Part shown: one piece after another, positions 21,196 through 29,807 of the stretch | Layout: each line of letters begins with the position of its first letter | Position numbering within the stretch: position 1 is the first letter of the stretch | Assembly (NCBI GenBank): GCA_041287335.1 | Contig: JBEULM010000057.1 | Span: forward strand, 1 to 38,671 | Direction of reading: 5' to 3' | Source of the DNA: Hydrogenobacter sp. | GTDB lineage: Bacteria > Aquificota > Aquificia > Aquificales > Aquificaceae | Length of the DNA stretch: 38,671 nt | The notes under the pieces: generated by a model | Databases searched by the model: none | Told to the model about the DNA's origin: nothing | What the model saw: only the letters and a program-made list of their open reading frames with translations | Made by a program: the position numbers and the translations under genes

Positions 21196-21941
21196 CTCTC
21201 ATCCACCTCTTGAGTTTTTGATAGATTATATAACAAAAGTACATCCGATACGGAAAGCTCCTCCACCCTGACTAAGGGATCCACACCTGCTTTTTTGAGT
21301 ATGTCCTCACTCAGCTTGTTTTTTATAGCTTTTCTCTTCATAGAATACAATTTTACGAGAAAGCTCTTGTAATCTTTCACATCTTTAACCTCATTCCAAC
21401 TTTCTTTTCTCACAAACTCAAGAACTGCGGACTGAACTTTGGGTGGAGGTAAAAAGAACCTTGCAGGCACACTCATCACGTATCTAAGTTGGTAAAAAGT
21501 TCTCACAAAGGTGGAGAGCCATGAAGATCCTTTGAGCAGTTTTTCAGCTACTTCCTTCTGAAGCATGTAAAGGGCAAAAGGGATGCACTTTCTGTGGATA
21601 ACTGTGTTTTCAATTATAAGACTTGCTACATTATAGGGTAGATTCCCTATGAGTTTCAATTTCTCACCAAAAGAACAAAAATCAAATTCTGTCGCATCAG
21701 CTTGCACGATACTTAACCTTTCATCTTTTATATTGACAAGCTCCTGTATCATCTGAGGATCTATCTCTATTAGATAGAGCTTTTTCAAAGGTGAGTTTAG
21801 AAGTTCCCGTGTAAGGTTTCCTGTACCAGGACCTATTTCCACAAGTACATCACCTTCCTCTATAAGGGCGTGCTTTACTATGGCTTTTATGACCCCAGGA
21901 GAGACAAGCAGATGCTGTCCGTAACTCTTTTTTAACCTCAA
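21192..21941 (-). CDS. rsmA: 16S rRNA adenine dimethyltransferase RsmA (KsgA)
   Basis: RsmA dimethylates two adjacent adenines in helix 45 of 16S rRNA during small-subunit assembly. The protein has KKSYGQHLLVSPGVI, the SAM site VEIGPGTGNLTREL, and the catalytic GNLPYNVAS motif (NLPY). The frame is open upstream to an ATG at 22007, but that would overlap nth by 70 bp and add a Lys/Arg-rich tail not typical of the family. I prefer the TTG at 21941, giving 249 aa, because it forms a TTGA overlap with the nth stop and places the start just before the conserved KKSYGQ. The end overlaps speE. Start choice is moderately sure; identity is firm. Confidence 0.9.
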   Translation of the reverse strand: MRLKKSYGQHLLVSPGVIKAIVKHALIEEGDVLVEIGPGTGNLTRELLNSPLKKLYLIEIDPQMIQELVNIKDERLSIVQADATEFDFCSFGEKLKLIGNLPYNVASLIIENTVIHRKCIPFALYMLQKEVAEKLLKGSSWLSTFVRTFYQLRYVMSVPARFFLPPPKVQSAVLEFVRKESWNEVKDVKDYKSFLVKLYSMKRKAIKNKLSEDILKKAGVDPLVRVEELSVSDVLLLYNLSKTQEVDER

Positions 21942-22576
21942 AGTTCTCTTGAAGGACAAAGATCGTAAAGTACGCACTCCTTGTGTTTGGGATTTTTTGC
22001 GACGCATACGTATCTTCCATGCAGTATAAAGAGGTTAGAAAGCTTTCCCCAATCTTGCCTTTGTGTGATCTTCATAAGATCTGCCTCAATCTTTTCCGGC
22101 TTTTCCTCATTGGTAAGTCCAAGCCTTCTGCTTACTCTCGCGGTATGCGTATCAACCGCTATACCTTCGTTTATACCAAAGGCATTGTAGAGGATCATGC
22201 TTGCACTTTTCCTCCCTATGCCTGGAAGTTTCGTAAGCTCCTCTATGCTCTTTGGAACTTGACCCTGATACTTTTCAAGGAGTATCTTACAAGCACTCCT
22301 TATATACTTTGCCTTATTCCTGTAATAGTTTATCGAGCTTATGTCCTTTTCAAGCTCCTCAGGGGATACCTTCAGATAATCTTCCGGGGTCTTGTACTTT
22401 TCAAAGAGTTTTGCGGTCACCTGGTTTACCTTAGCATCTGTCGTTTGAGCAGCAAGTAAGACAGCTATTAGAAGCTCAAAGGGCGTCTGAAAATTAAGCT
22501 CAAGCTTGTTGGGATATATCCTTTCAAGCCTTCGTATGATCTCTTCCACGAGCTTTTTCTTATCTTCCTCTTGCAT
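21938..22576 (-). CDS. nth: Endonuclease III with a His in place of one cluster cysteine
   Basis: Nth is a DNA glycosylase/AP lyase for oxidised pyrimidines. The 212-aa protein has the helix-hairpin-helix LPGIGRKSA with catalytic K123 and VDTHTARVSRRLGL with catalytic D142. The C-terminal iron-sulfur loop is normally C-x6-C-x2-C-x5-C. Here it reads C191-x6-H198-x2-C201-x5-C207 (CVAKNPKHKECVLYDLC), with exactly conserved spacing but His for the second Cys. It heads the seven-gene minus-strand run; nfo on the other side of ileS also works in base-excision repair. TATAAT lies 7 nt before its ATG. Confidence 0.94.
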   Translation of the reverse strand: MQEEDKKKLVEEIIRRLERIYPNKLELNFQTPFELLIAVLLAAQTTDAKVNQVTAKLFEKYKTPEDYLKVSPEELEKDISSINYYRNKAKYIRSACKILLEKYQGQVPKSIEELTKLPGIGRKSASMILYNAFGINEGIAVDTHTARVSRRLGLTNEEKPEKIEADLMKITQRQDWGKLSNLFILHGRYVCVAKNPKHKECVLYDLCPSREL

Positions 22577-22609
22577 ACTCTCAATTATAGCCTATAAAAT
22601 ATCTCCCTT
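22577..22609. promoter_or_regulatory. Bidirectional promoter between nth and ileS
   Basis: The gap between start codons is 33 nt. On the minus strand TATAAT (22589-22584) is 7 nt before the nth ATG. On the plus strand TATAAA/TAAAAT (22593-22600) ends 9 nt before the ileS ATG, with TTGCAT (22571-22576) as a possible -35 box. The two -10 boxes stand back to back, 3 to 5 bp apart. Confidence 0.5.
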
Positions 22610-25387
22610 ATGAGGGACTATAAAGATACACTGAATCTTCCGAGAACGGACTTTCCTATGAAGGCAAACCTTCCAGAAAGAGAACCGCTCGTACTCAAAA
22701 GATGGGAGGATCTTTACCAAAAGATAGAGACTTTGACAGTTAGCAGACCTCTTTATGTGCTTCACGATGGACCTCCTTATGCCAACGGTAACATACATAT
22801 AGGACACGCGCTCAACAAAGTGCTAAAAGATGTTATCAACAAGTATATGCTCATGTGCGGTTTTCGGATACATTACGTTCCAGGATGGGATTGTCACGGA
22901 CTTCCCATTGAACAGCAAGTGGAAAAGGAACTGAAAGCCCAAAATATAAAGAAAGAGAGTATAAGCAAGGTAGAATTTAGAAAACTCTGCAGAGAGTATG
23001 CACAAAAGTTTGTGGAGATTCAGAAAGAGGAGTTTAAGAGGCTCGGCATAATAGGAGATTGGGAAAAACCTTACCTTACTATGGATCCTTCGTATGAGGC
23101 TGAGGAAATAAGAGAGCTTGGAAGGCTCTTCAAAAAAGGTATAGTGGTCAAAAGCAAAAAGCCGGTATATTGGTGTATCTATGATAAAACTGCTGAAGCT
23201 GAGGCTGAAGTGGAATATTACGAAAGAAAGGATCCAAGCATATACGTCAAGCTTCCCATAAAAGACCAAAAAAATACCTATTTGGTAATTTGGACAACAA
23301 CGCCTTGGACATTACCTGCTAACATGGGTGTAATGGTAGGTGAAGAGTTTACCTACGTTCACTACAAAGTAGGTGAAGATACATATATAGTAGCTGAAAA
23401 GCTCCTTGAAAATTTTGAGAGTATTACCCGATTAGAGGGGATTATCACAAAGAAGGTAAAGGGTAAAGAACTCGTTGGGCTTCTCTATAAGAGACCATAC
23501 ACTGATGGTGAGGGGAGGGTTTATCCTTCTGAGTTTGTGGAGCTAAATGCAGGTACGGGGATAGTACATATGGCACCAGGTCACGGTAGAGAGGACTACA
23601 TAGTAGGTTTGAGATACAACCTTGAACCCTTTTCACCCGTTGATGACGAAGGTAGATTTACCGACGAAGCACCACTCTTTTTGAGAGGTAAAAAAGTCTT
23701 TGACGCAAACGAGCTTATAATAGATGACCTCAAAAGTAGAGGACTTTTGCTTTACGAAGAAGTAATTACACACTCCTATCCTCACTGCTGGAGATGTAAA
23801 AATCCCGTCATATTCAGAGCAACTCCTCAGTGGTTTATAAGCATGGAAGGAAAAGTAAACACCAAGACTCTTAGAGAGTTAGCCATTGAAGAGATAAGCA
23901 AGGTAAGGTGGATCCCAGCTTACGGAGAAAATAGAATAAAGTCCATGGTAGAGACAAGACCAGATTGGTGCATATCAAGGCAGAGATACTGGGGAGTACC
24001 TATAACCGTCTTTTATTGTAAAAATTGCGGCAATGTTGTTGCGGATGAAAAAGTGCTTGAACATATAGCTATGCTTGTGGAAAAACATCCAAAAGGCACC
24101 GATCTATGGTTTGAGTTAAGTGAAAAAGATCTACTGCCAGAAGATTACAAATGCCCTCACTGCGGATCTGAGGAATTTGTAAAAGAAGAGGACATACTTG
24201 ATGTGTGGTTTGATTCGGGAGTATCTCACGCCTGCGTACTTAAAAAACGAGGTATACTCACAGCTGACATGTATCTTGAGGGTTCGGATCAGCATAGAGG
24301 ATGGTTTCAATCTTCCCTTCTTGAGGCTGTTGCTTCTTACGGAAAAGCACCATACAAAGCTGTGTTGACACATGGCTTTACCGTTGATGAGCAGGGTAGA
24401 AAGATGTCAAAGTCTTTGGGAAACGTGATATCACCTCAAGAGATTATAACCAAATACGGATCTGATATATTGAGACTTTGGGTGGTCTCTGAAGACTACA
24501 CTGAAGACATAAAGCTTGGAAAGTCCATACTTGAGAGAGTAGTAGAGGACTATAAAAAGATAAGAAATACTTTGAGATTCTTGCTTGCAAATCTTTACGA
24601 CTTTACACCAGACAAGGTTGTACCTTACGATCAACTACACCACTTTGACAGATGGATGATCTCTTACTTACAGACAGTATTGGAAAACATACATAGATTT
24701 TATAAAGAATACGCCTTTCACAGAGTTTATCACCTTATCAGGAACTTTTGCAGTGTGGAGCTTTCAAGCCTTTACCTTGATGTCCTAAAAGACAGACTCT
24801 ACACTTACGCACCCAATGCCTGGGAAAGGAGATCCGCACAGACAGTCCTTTACGAACTTCTCAAGTCCCTAACCACAAGTATTGCACCTTTTCTTAGCTT
24901 TACCGCCGAAGAGATGTGGGAACACATGCGTAACATAGACAGTAGTCTCCCTGAAAGTGTTTTCCTTAGCCAGATACCAAAGCCGAGAAATGATCTTGTG
25001 AATGAAGAGCTGATGAGAGATTACGAAATACTTTCTAAGATAAGGGATGACGTCTTGAGTGCTATAGAGCTTGCAAGAAGAGATAAGCATATAAGCCACC
25101 CTTACGAAGCTAAGGTCTTTCTTTGGGGAGAAGCAAAACTGATAAAGCTTGTAGAAAAGTACGAGGATTACATAAAGTTCTACCTAACTGTCAGTCAAGT
25201 ACAGCTAAAAGAAGGAGGAAAGTACAGACTGCCCGGAAATAGCGCCTTAGGTTTACATGTGGGAGTAGAGAAAGCATCGGGAAGAAAGTGTCCCAGATGC
25301 TGGATGTATTACAAAGAGGATGAATTCGTTGGAGAGCTATGTCAAAGGTGCGCCGGTGCTGTAGCTAAAATGAGTCAGGAGGTATAA
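22610..25387 (+). CDS. ileS: Isoleucyl-tRNA synthetase
   Basis: IleRS charges tRNA-Ile and edits misactivated valine. The 925-aa protein has the bacterial N-terminus [24 protein letters not shown] at 63-66 ([10 protein letters not shown]), the editing-domain segments [14 protein letters not shown] and [12 protein letters not shown], and KMSKSLGN near residue 599. The C-terminal zinc-binding domain is present ([13 protein letters not shown] and CQRC). This is the bacterial form with full length. The ATG is confirmed by the conserved N-terminus. nrnA follows after 23 nt. Confidence 0.97.
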   Translation: MRDYKDTLNLPRTDFPMKANLPEREPLVLKRWEDLYQKIETLTVSRPLYVLHDGPPYANGNIHIGHALNKVLKDVINKYMLMCGFRIHYVPGWDCHGLPIEQQVEKELKAQNIKKESISKVEFRKLCREYAQKFVEIQKEEFKRLGIIGDWEKPYLTMDPSYEAEEIRELGRLFKKGIVVKSKKPVYWCIYDKTAEAEAEVEYYERKDPSIYVKLPIKDQKNTYLVIWTTTPWTLPANMGVMVGEEFTYVHYKVGEDTYIVAEKLLENFESITRLEGIITKKVKGKELVGLLYKRPYTDGEGRVYPSEFVELNAGTGIVHMAPGHGREDYIVGLRYNLEPFSPVDDEGRFTDEAPLFLRGKKVFDANELIIDDLKSRGLLLYEEVITHSYPHCWRCKNPVIFRATPQWFISMEGKVNTKTLRELAIEEISKVRWIPAYGENRIKSMVETRPDWCISRQRYWGVPITVFYCKNCGNVVADEKVLEHIAMLVEKHPKGTDLWFELSEKDLLPEDYKCPHCGSEEFVKEEDILDVWFDSGVSHACVLKKRGILTADMYLEGSDQHRGWFQSSLLEAVASYGKAPYKAVLTHGFTVDEQGRKMSKSLGNVISPQEIITKYGSDILRLWVVSEDYTEDIKLGKSILERVVEDYKKIRNTLRFLLANLYDFTPDKVVPYDQLHHFDRWMISYLQTVLENIHRFYKEYAFHRVYHLIRNFCSVELSSLYLDVLKDRLYTYAPNAWERRSAQTVLYELLKSLTTSIAPFLSFTAEEMWEHMRNIDSSLPESVFLSQIPKPRNDLVNEELMRDYEILSKIRDDVLSAIELARRDKHISHPYEAKVFLWGEAKLIKLVEKYEDYIKFYLTVSQVQLKEGGKYRLPGNSALGLHVGVEKASGRKCPRCWMYYKEDEFVGELCQRCAGAVAKMSQEV

Positions 25388-25410
25388 ATTATAATGTTTT
25401 GGAGGTTGAT

Positions 25411-26406
25411 ATGCGACATGAAGGTGTACCTATTATAGATATGCTCAAACAGGAGGAAGGTTCTATACTTGTCTTTTCACACGAAAACCCTGATGCGGAT
25501 ACGCTCGGAAGTGCCTTAGCTTTATACCTCTTTCTAAAGAAGAAGGGTAAAAAGGTAAAAGTGGGATGTAAAGATAGGGTGCCTCACTTTCTTGATTTTC
25601 TGCCTCATTCGGATGAGATAATTGAGCTTCCCACACCGGAGGTTTTTGATACAGGTATTATAGTGGATGCGAGCGGTTTTTATAGAGCAGGTACAGAGGT
25701 CAAAGCCATAAAGAAGGTTAGGATAGATCACCACATAGGCGGTGAATTTTACGGCATTTATGACTATGTTGATCCTTCCGCGCCTGCAACCGCTTACATA
25801 ATCTATCAAATTCTCAAGGTGTGGGACGAATCAGCCATTGATAGTCAGATAGCCGAATGTCTTTATGCGGGGCTTGCAACGGATACAGGATTTTTCAAGT
25901 ATTCTAACACTTCAGCGGAAACTTTTCAGATAGCTAAGGAGCTTGTAGAAAAGGGTGCTGATCCTCACCGGACATATATGATGTTTAGTGAAAGGGAATC
26001 CTTAGGGAAGATGAGACTCATATCCAAAGTGCTTGACACACTAAATTTGTACGAGGATGGTCTCATTGCAGGCATAATTGTTTATGATAGCTTTTTCAAA
26101 GAGACCGGCACCACTTATCCTGATAGCGAAGGACTCGTCAACTTTCCTAGATCCATAGAAGGTGTGGAGGTAGCTTTTGCGCTCATAGAAAAACCTGACG
26201 AGGGTGTATGGAAAGCCTCTTTGAGATCCAAGGAGAAAGTGAATGTAGCTAATATAGCACAGAAGCTCGGAGGCGGAGGACACAAGTACGCCTCGGGCTG
26301 TAAGATAAAGGCTCGTTCAACCGCTGAAGCCTTAGATATACTTCTTTCAGCCATAAAGGAAGAGTTGAAACAGGAGTATTCACAAAAGGTCCAATGCCCC
26401 GCTTAG
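25411..26406 (+). CDS. nrnA: NrnA-type DHH/DHHA1 phosphoesterase (nanoRNase / pAp phosphatase)
   Basis: Members degrade short oligoribonucleotides and dephosphorylate pAp. The 331-aa protein has the metal-binding SHENPDADTLGSALAL, a central VDASG, the namesake RIDHHIGGEF, and in the DHHA1 domain KLGGGGHKYASG. Starting at 25411 uses the Shine-Dalgarno GGAGG at 25401-25405, 5 nt upstream; a TTG at 25399 would put that sequence inside the coding region. A TATAAT at 25390-25395 may give it its own short-leader transcript. Its end overlaps nfo by 13 bp. The exact substrate (nanoRNA, pAp or cyclic dinucleotide breakdown products) is not decided by sequence. Confidence 0.92.
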   Translation: MRHEGVPIIDMLKQEEGSILVFSHENPDADTLGSALALYLFLKKKGKKVKVGCKDRVPHFLDFLPHSDEIIELPTPEVFDTGIIVDASGFYRAGTEVKAIKKVRIDHHIGGEFYGIYDYVDPSAPATAYIIYQILKVWDESAIDSQIAECLYAGLATDTGFFKYSNTSAETFQIAKELVEKGADPHRTYMMFSERESLGKMRLISKVLDTLNLYEDGLIAGIIVYDSFFKETGTTYPDSEGLVNFPRSIEGVEVAFALIEKPDEGVWKASLRSKEKVNVANIAQKLGGGGHKYASGCKIKARSTAEALDILLSAIKEELKQEYSQKVQCPA

Positions 26407-27233
26407 GAGTTCACGTATCCTCTGCAGGTTCCATCCTGAAGACTTTTGAAAGGGCAAAGGATATTGGAGCTGAGGTTTTTCAGTTCTTTTTAAGAAGCCC
26501 AAGAGCATGGAAGGCTAAATATATAAGCGATGAAGAAGCTCAAAGGTTCGTAGAAGCTAAAAAGGATTGGGAATATTTGATGGTTCATGCACCCTATCTC
26601 ATAAACCTGGCAAGTTCGGATCCTCATTTGAGAAAAAAGTCTGTTGAGGTCTTCATTCAAGATCTAAAAGTTTGCGAACAGCTAAAAGTGGAGTACTACA
26701 ACTTTCATCCGGGAACCGCCAGAGGTATAAGCGAGAACGAAGGCATAAAAAACGTAATAAAGAGTCTTGAGGAGATCTTTTCTATTTACACGCCTTCCTA
26801 CACATGCCTGCTTTTTGAAAATACCGCCGGTGAAAGAGGAGATCTGGGAAAGAACTTTAAAGAGATGAAAAAGCTTATAGATCCTTTCAAGGATTTAAAG
26901 GTAGGTATATGTATAGACACATGTCACGCCTTTGCATACGGCTACGCTATAAATACGAGTAAAGGCTTTGATGCCTTTAAAAGGGAGGTGGAAAGAAACG
27001 TAGGTATGGATCGCATAAAAGCTATACATTGCAACGATTCAAAGGTACCCTTAGGTGGAAGAAAGGACAGACATCAACACATAGGTTTGGGATACATCGG
27101 CGTTGAAGGTTTTAGACTCTTTCTGAAAGACCCCTACTTTTCAGAGCTTCCATATTATTTGGAAACTCCGAAGGAGGACGATTGGGACAGAAGGAACTTA
27201 CAACTCCTGAGAGGATTACTCTCAGAAAAGTAA
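26394..27233 (+). CDS. nfo: Endonuclease IV (AP endonuclease)
   Basis: Nfo cuts 5' of abasic sites and trims blocked 3' ends in base-excision repair. The 279-aa TIM-barrel protein has LGVHVSSAGSI, YNFHPGTARG (a zinc-ligand His), LLFENTAGERGDLG, GICIDTCHAFAYGY and IHCNDSKVPLGGRKDRHQHIG, here given by key residues: the zinc-binding Glu, Asp and His of these motifs. It overlaps the end of nrnA and the convergent beta-barrel gene (12 bp). With nth, the window encodes two successive steps of the same repair pathway. Confidence 0.95.
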   Translation: MPRLGVHVSSAGSILKTFERAKDIGAEVFQFFLRSPRAWKAKYISDEEAQRFVEAKKDWEYLMVHAPYLINLASSDPHLRKKSVEVFIQDLKVCEQLKVEYYNFHPGTARGISENEGIKNVIKSLEEIFSIYTPSYTCLLFENTAGERGDLGKNFKEMKKLIDPFKDLKVGICIDTCHAFAYGYAINTSKGFDAFKREVERNVGMDRIKAIHCNDSKVPLGGRKDRHQHIGLGYIGVEGFRLFLKDPYFSELPYYLETPKEDDWDRRNLQLLRGLLSEK

Positions 27234-27941
27234 CAAGAGGCTTGCAAGTATACCATAATTGGCGAAGCTTTCATGCTTAGTAACACTTTTGTGAAAACCG
27301 AAACTTACTGACAATCTCTTTAAAGAATAAACTCCACCGAAAAGTACATGAGAATCAAGCTTGTTTACACCATCCTGGGTAGGCTTCAGAAATTTGATCT
27401 CACTGCCTATAATCAGGTCATCACTCACCTTTCTATAAAAGCAAAAGATAGCACCGTATGTATCCCTTAACTCTTCTACAAAATTAGCTTTTATATACAA
27501 AAAGTTTGCGTTGTAACATATATCACCTTTACATACCTGAGTTATGATATTTAAGTTTGCGGTTATCTTACCATAGCCTATACCTCTTTTGCCTGTATTC
27601 AAGTTAATCTGAAGCTTATAACCGGCTTCAAAGTAGCCAACTTTCATGGGTATATGTTTGATGAAAATCCCCATATCGCTAAATCCGCTGTTTTTTGTAC
27701 CATCACTGTACCTGTAAAGAGAGTAGGGCAAGATAAGAGCCATATCCATATTTTCTACAACTCCCCCGGTGAGCTGTACGATGGCATCATGGTGCATAGT
27801 CTTATCGTAGTGTTTGAAATAGGCATATTGAAACTCCAGTTGAAATTTCCCTTTACCCAAAGTATCAGTGTCCTCACCAGTAAAGGGAAAGAAAGCAAAG
27901 GAAAAAGAGACAAAGGAGAGACAAAAAAGTATCCAACTCAT
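27222..27941 (-). CDS. Exported beta-rich protein, probably an outer-membrane barrel
   Basis: I cannot name the family. The 239-aa protein has a signal peptide (SWILFCLSFVSFSFAFFPF) and then repeated alternating strands rich in Tyr, Phe and Gly, for example KFQLEFQYAYFKHYD, GYFEAGYKLQINLNTG and LFGGVYSLKRLSVSFGFHK. It ends with hydrophobic LLLLF. This resembles putative outer-membrane transporter-like or porin-like barrels (DUF-type MetA-pathway proteins). A GGAGG lies 6 nt before the second of two adjacent Met codons (27941) and 3 nt before the first (27944), so I favour 27941. It overlaps nfo at the 3' end. Confidence 0.78.
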   Translation of the reverse strand: MSWILFCLSFVSFSFAFFPFTGEDTDTLGKGKFQLEFQYAYFKHYDKTMHHDAIVQLTGGVVENMDMALILPYSLYRYSDGTKNSGFSDMGIFIKHIPMKVGYFEAGYKLQINLNTGKRGIGYGKITANLNIITQVCKGDICYNANFLYIKANFVEELRDTYGAIFCFYRKVSDDLIIGSEIKFLKPTQDGVNKLDSHVLFGGVYSLKRLSVSFGFHKSVTKHESFANYGILASLLLLF

Positions 27942-28040
27942 CATAAACCTCCAAAATTGAGATTGAATATTAATTTATTATATGGGTGAGGGAAGGATAT
28001 CTAAAGAGGCATAAATTATGGAATTAGGAGGCAGAAACAG

Positions 28041-28379
28041 ATGGCAAAAACTACAAAAAGTGTAAGAGGTAGTAAAAACATGATAACGCTTCAGTTTAAG
28101 TTAGACTTATCTAAAGAAGACCTCAAAACACTTAAAGACTTGATGAGAAGACAGTCCTCTTGCCCAAGATATGCCTATAACAGGCTATTGGAAGGCAAAG
28201 AAAGAAAGGGATTTCAATCTATCTTTGGTCTTAACTCAAGATATGTGGAGTTAGCTCCTGTGCTTGGTGCAGGTGCTATGGCAGACCCAAATACCGCCTG
28301 CCGTGTTCTGGGTCTGTCTGAAGAAGGCGGGATACAAATAGCACGGCACAAGCTGTATGGTTTTATACAGCTTGGCTAA
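28041..28379 (+). pseudogene. Deleted TnpB/OrfB-type transposase remnant (IS200/IS605-like)
   Basis: A 112-codon ORF with a good GGAGG Shine-Dalgarno sequence. Residues about 14-68 look like the N-terminus of an IS200/IS605 TnpB (OrfB): ITLQFKLDLSKEDLKTLKDL, CPRYAYNRLLEGKERKG, FGLNSRYVE. Then the text changes abruptly to LAPVLGAGAMADPNTACRV and ends with ARHKLYGFIQLG. The RuvC-like core and zinc finger of TnpB are missing, so nearly the whole gene has been removed while the reading frame stayed open. That the tail is the original C-terminus of the same gene is inference. A perfect hairpin overlaps the last codons. It cannot be an active nuclease. It sits 11 nt before cfa. Confidence 0.62.
28349..28374 (+). 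repeat. Perfect hairpin at the end of the TnpB remnant
   Basis: CAAGCTGTAT (28349-28358) and ATACAGCTTG (28365-28374) form a perfect 10-bp stem with loop GGTTTT. IS200/IS605 elements carry such subterminal hairpins, which the transposase TnpA recognises. No T-run follows (GGCTAAC), so it is not an intrinsic terminator. It probably marks the right end of the deleted element. Confidence 0.65.
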
Positions 28380-28390
28380 CAAGGGTTGTT

Positions 28391-29584
28391 ATGATTGAAT
28401 ATCTTGTTGAAGAGGTAAGCAAAAGGCTGGAAGGAGGTTTGTGTGTTGAGCTTCCCGACGGCAGAATCTTAAGCGAAGGTATATGCAGGATAAGGATTAG
28501 AGATTGGAGAGTTATCAAGAGTATACTCAAAGATCCAGAAATGGGTTTTGGAGAAGCTTATATGAAGGGGGAAGTGGAAATAGATGGTGACCTCGAAAAG
28601 TTTTTGATTGCATGTGTAGGTTATTTGAGAGAGAAGTATCAGCGTAGGGGTTTTAAAAATAGCTTTCTTAGAAGTCTTCTCAAATTTTCCGGACTTTTGA
28701 AGTTTTTAGAGGGGCGAGAAGTCAGGAAGCATTACGATCTGGGCAACGATTTTTACAAGCTCTGGCTTGACGGTTCTATGACATACTCGTGTGCCTTTTT
28801 CTCAAAAAAGGAACAGGATCTGGAAGATGCGCAAGCTGAAAAGAGGAGCATAATTTATGAAAAGCTACAGCTCAGAGATGGTGATAAACTGTTGGATATA
28901 GGCTGTGGATGGGGTTCTATAATCCTTGAGGTGCCAAAGCTTTACCACATAGAAACTGTAGGGATAACTCTTTCCAAAAACCAGTACGAATACGTCAAAT
29001 TCAAGATAGAGAGCGAAGGATTGAAAGGCAAGGCGAGAGTTTACCTAATGCATTATGAAGATCTGCTGGATCTTAAAGAAAGGTTCAACAAGATCGTTTC
29101 TGTAGGTATGTTTGAACACGTAGGAAAAGGGAGGCACAGAAAATTTTTCAAAATCGTAGATAAGCTTATCCAAGAAGGAGGTCTATTTCTCCTTCACACC
29201 ATAGGGAAAGTTCTTCCCGAAAGTCAAAGTACGTGGATAAGAAAGTATATATTCCCAGGTGGTTACATACCTGCCCTTACGGAAATACTTGAAGCTTCTA
29301 AAGATTTAAATTTCAACCTCATAGATATAGACAATTGGAGACTACACTACTACAGAACCCTGAATGAGTGGAAAAGAAGATTTTATAATCACGCTCAAGA
29401 AGTGATCCATCAATACGGAGAAGAGTTCTTCCGTATGTGGGAACTATATTTGGTCTCCTCAGCTGTTTCTTTCTTGACAGGTTCCAATCATTTATTCCAA
29501 ATACTTTTTTCCAAGGGTGTACTCAATGATTATCCTATAATGAAGAGGTACTTCTTACCCGTACACCATTGGGTATGCGGATAA
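28391..29584 (+). CDS. cfa: Cyclopropane-fatty-acyl-phospholipid synthase family protein
   Basis: CFA synthases transfer a methylene group from SAM to the double bond of membrane fatty acids; the change is linked to acid and other stress resistance. The 397-aa protein has the typical N-terminal domain, then REVRKHYDLGNDFYKLWLD, MTYSCAFF, the SAM-binding LLDIGCGWGS, GITLSKNQYEY, VGMFEHVGKG, and the C-terminal RTLNEWKRRFYNH. All key elements look intact. It lies between a TnpB remnant and an IS-end-like hairpin, directly after the former. Its own promoter is not obvious; transcription could enter from the remnant. Related methyltransferases of other function (for example mycolic acid or fatty-acid methylases) cannot be excluded. 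Confidence 0.92.
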   Translation: MIEYLVEEVSKRLEGGLCVELPDGRILSEGICRIRIRDWRVIKSILKDPEMGFGEAYMKGEVEIDGDLEKFLIACVGYLREKYQRRGFKNSFLRSLLKFSGLLKFLEGREVRKHYDLGNDFYKLWLDGSMTYSCAFFSKKEQDLEDAQAEKRSIIYEKLQLRDGDKLLDIGCGWGSIILEVPKLYHIETVGITLSKNQYEYVKFKIESEGLKGKARVYLMHYEDLLDLKERFNKIVSVGMFEHVGKGRHRKFFKIVDKLIQEGGLFLLHTIGKVLPESQSTWIRKYIFPGGYIPALTEILEASKDLNFNLIDIDNWRLHYYRTLNEWKRRFYNHAQEVIHQYGEEFFRMWELYLVSSAVSFLTGSNHLFQILFSKGVLNDYPIMKRYFLPVHHWVCG

Positions 29585-29807
29585 AGGAAATAGAAAAGAT
29601 ACACAGCAGTTTGAGTGTAAGGCTTTTGGTAAAAAGATTAATGCACGGGTGAACTACTCCACTTTCGTGGGGCGTTCCATTTGATAAGCTATTTAGCCTT
29701 TATCTTATCACTCTACAAACTACTTGCCTAACCCTTCCTTTAGCCATTATCAAGCCTTTTTCTATAAGTGAGGATCTTCTTGTGTTGTAGGTAATAAATT
29801 TCTATAG
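29585..29807. other. Non-coding gap with an IS-end-like hairpin
   Basis: This 223-nt gap between cfa and the P-type ATPase is the largest in the window. It holds GGTGAACTACTCC followed by a 6-bp stem CTCCAC (29657-29662), loop TTTC, GTGGGG (29667-29672). From memory, the GTGAACTAC plus hairpin pattern is common near the ends of TnpB/IS1341-type elements, so this may be a second IS remnant. TAATAA at 29792-29797, 10 nt before the ATPase ATG, may be its -10 box. I see no ORF, tRNA or intrinsic terminator here. Confidence 0.35.

Noticed and set aside
28349-28374. Hairpin read as an intrinsic terminator
   Set aside because: No run of T follows the stem; it ends in GGCTAAC and overlaps the end of a transposase remnant, fitting an IS end better.
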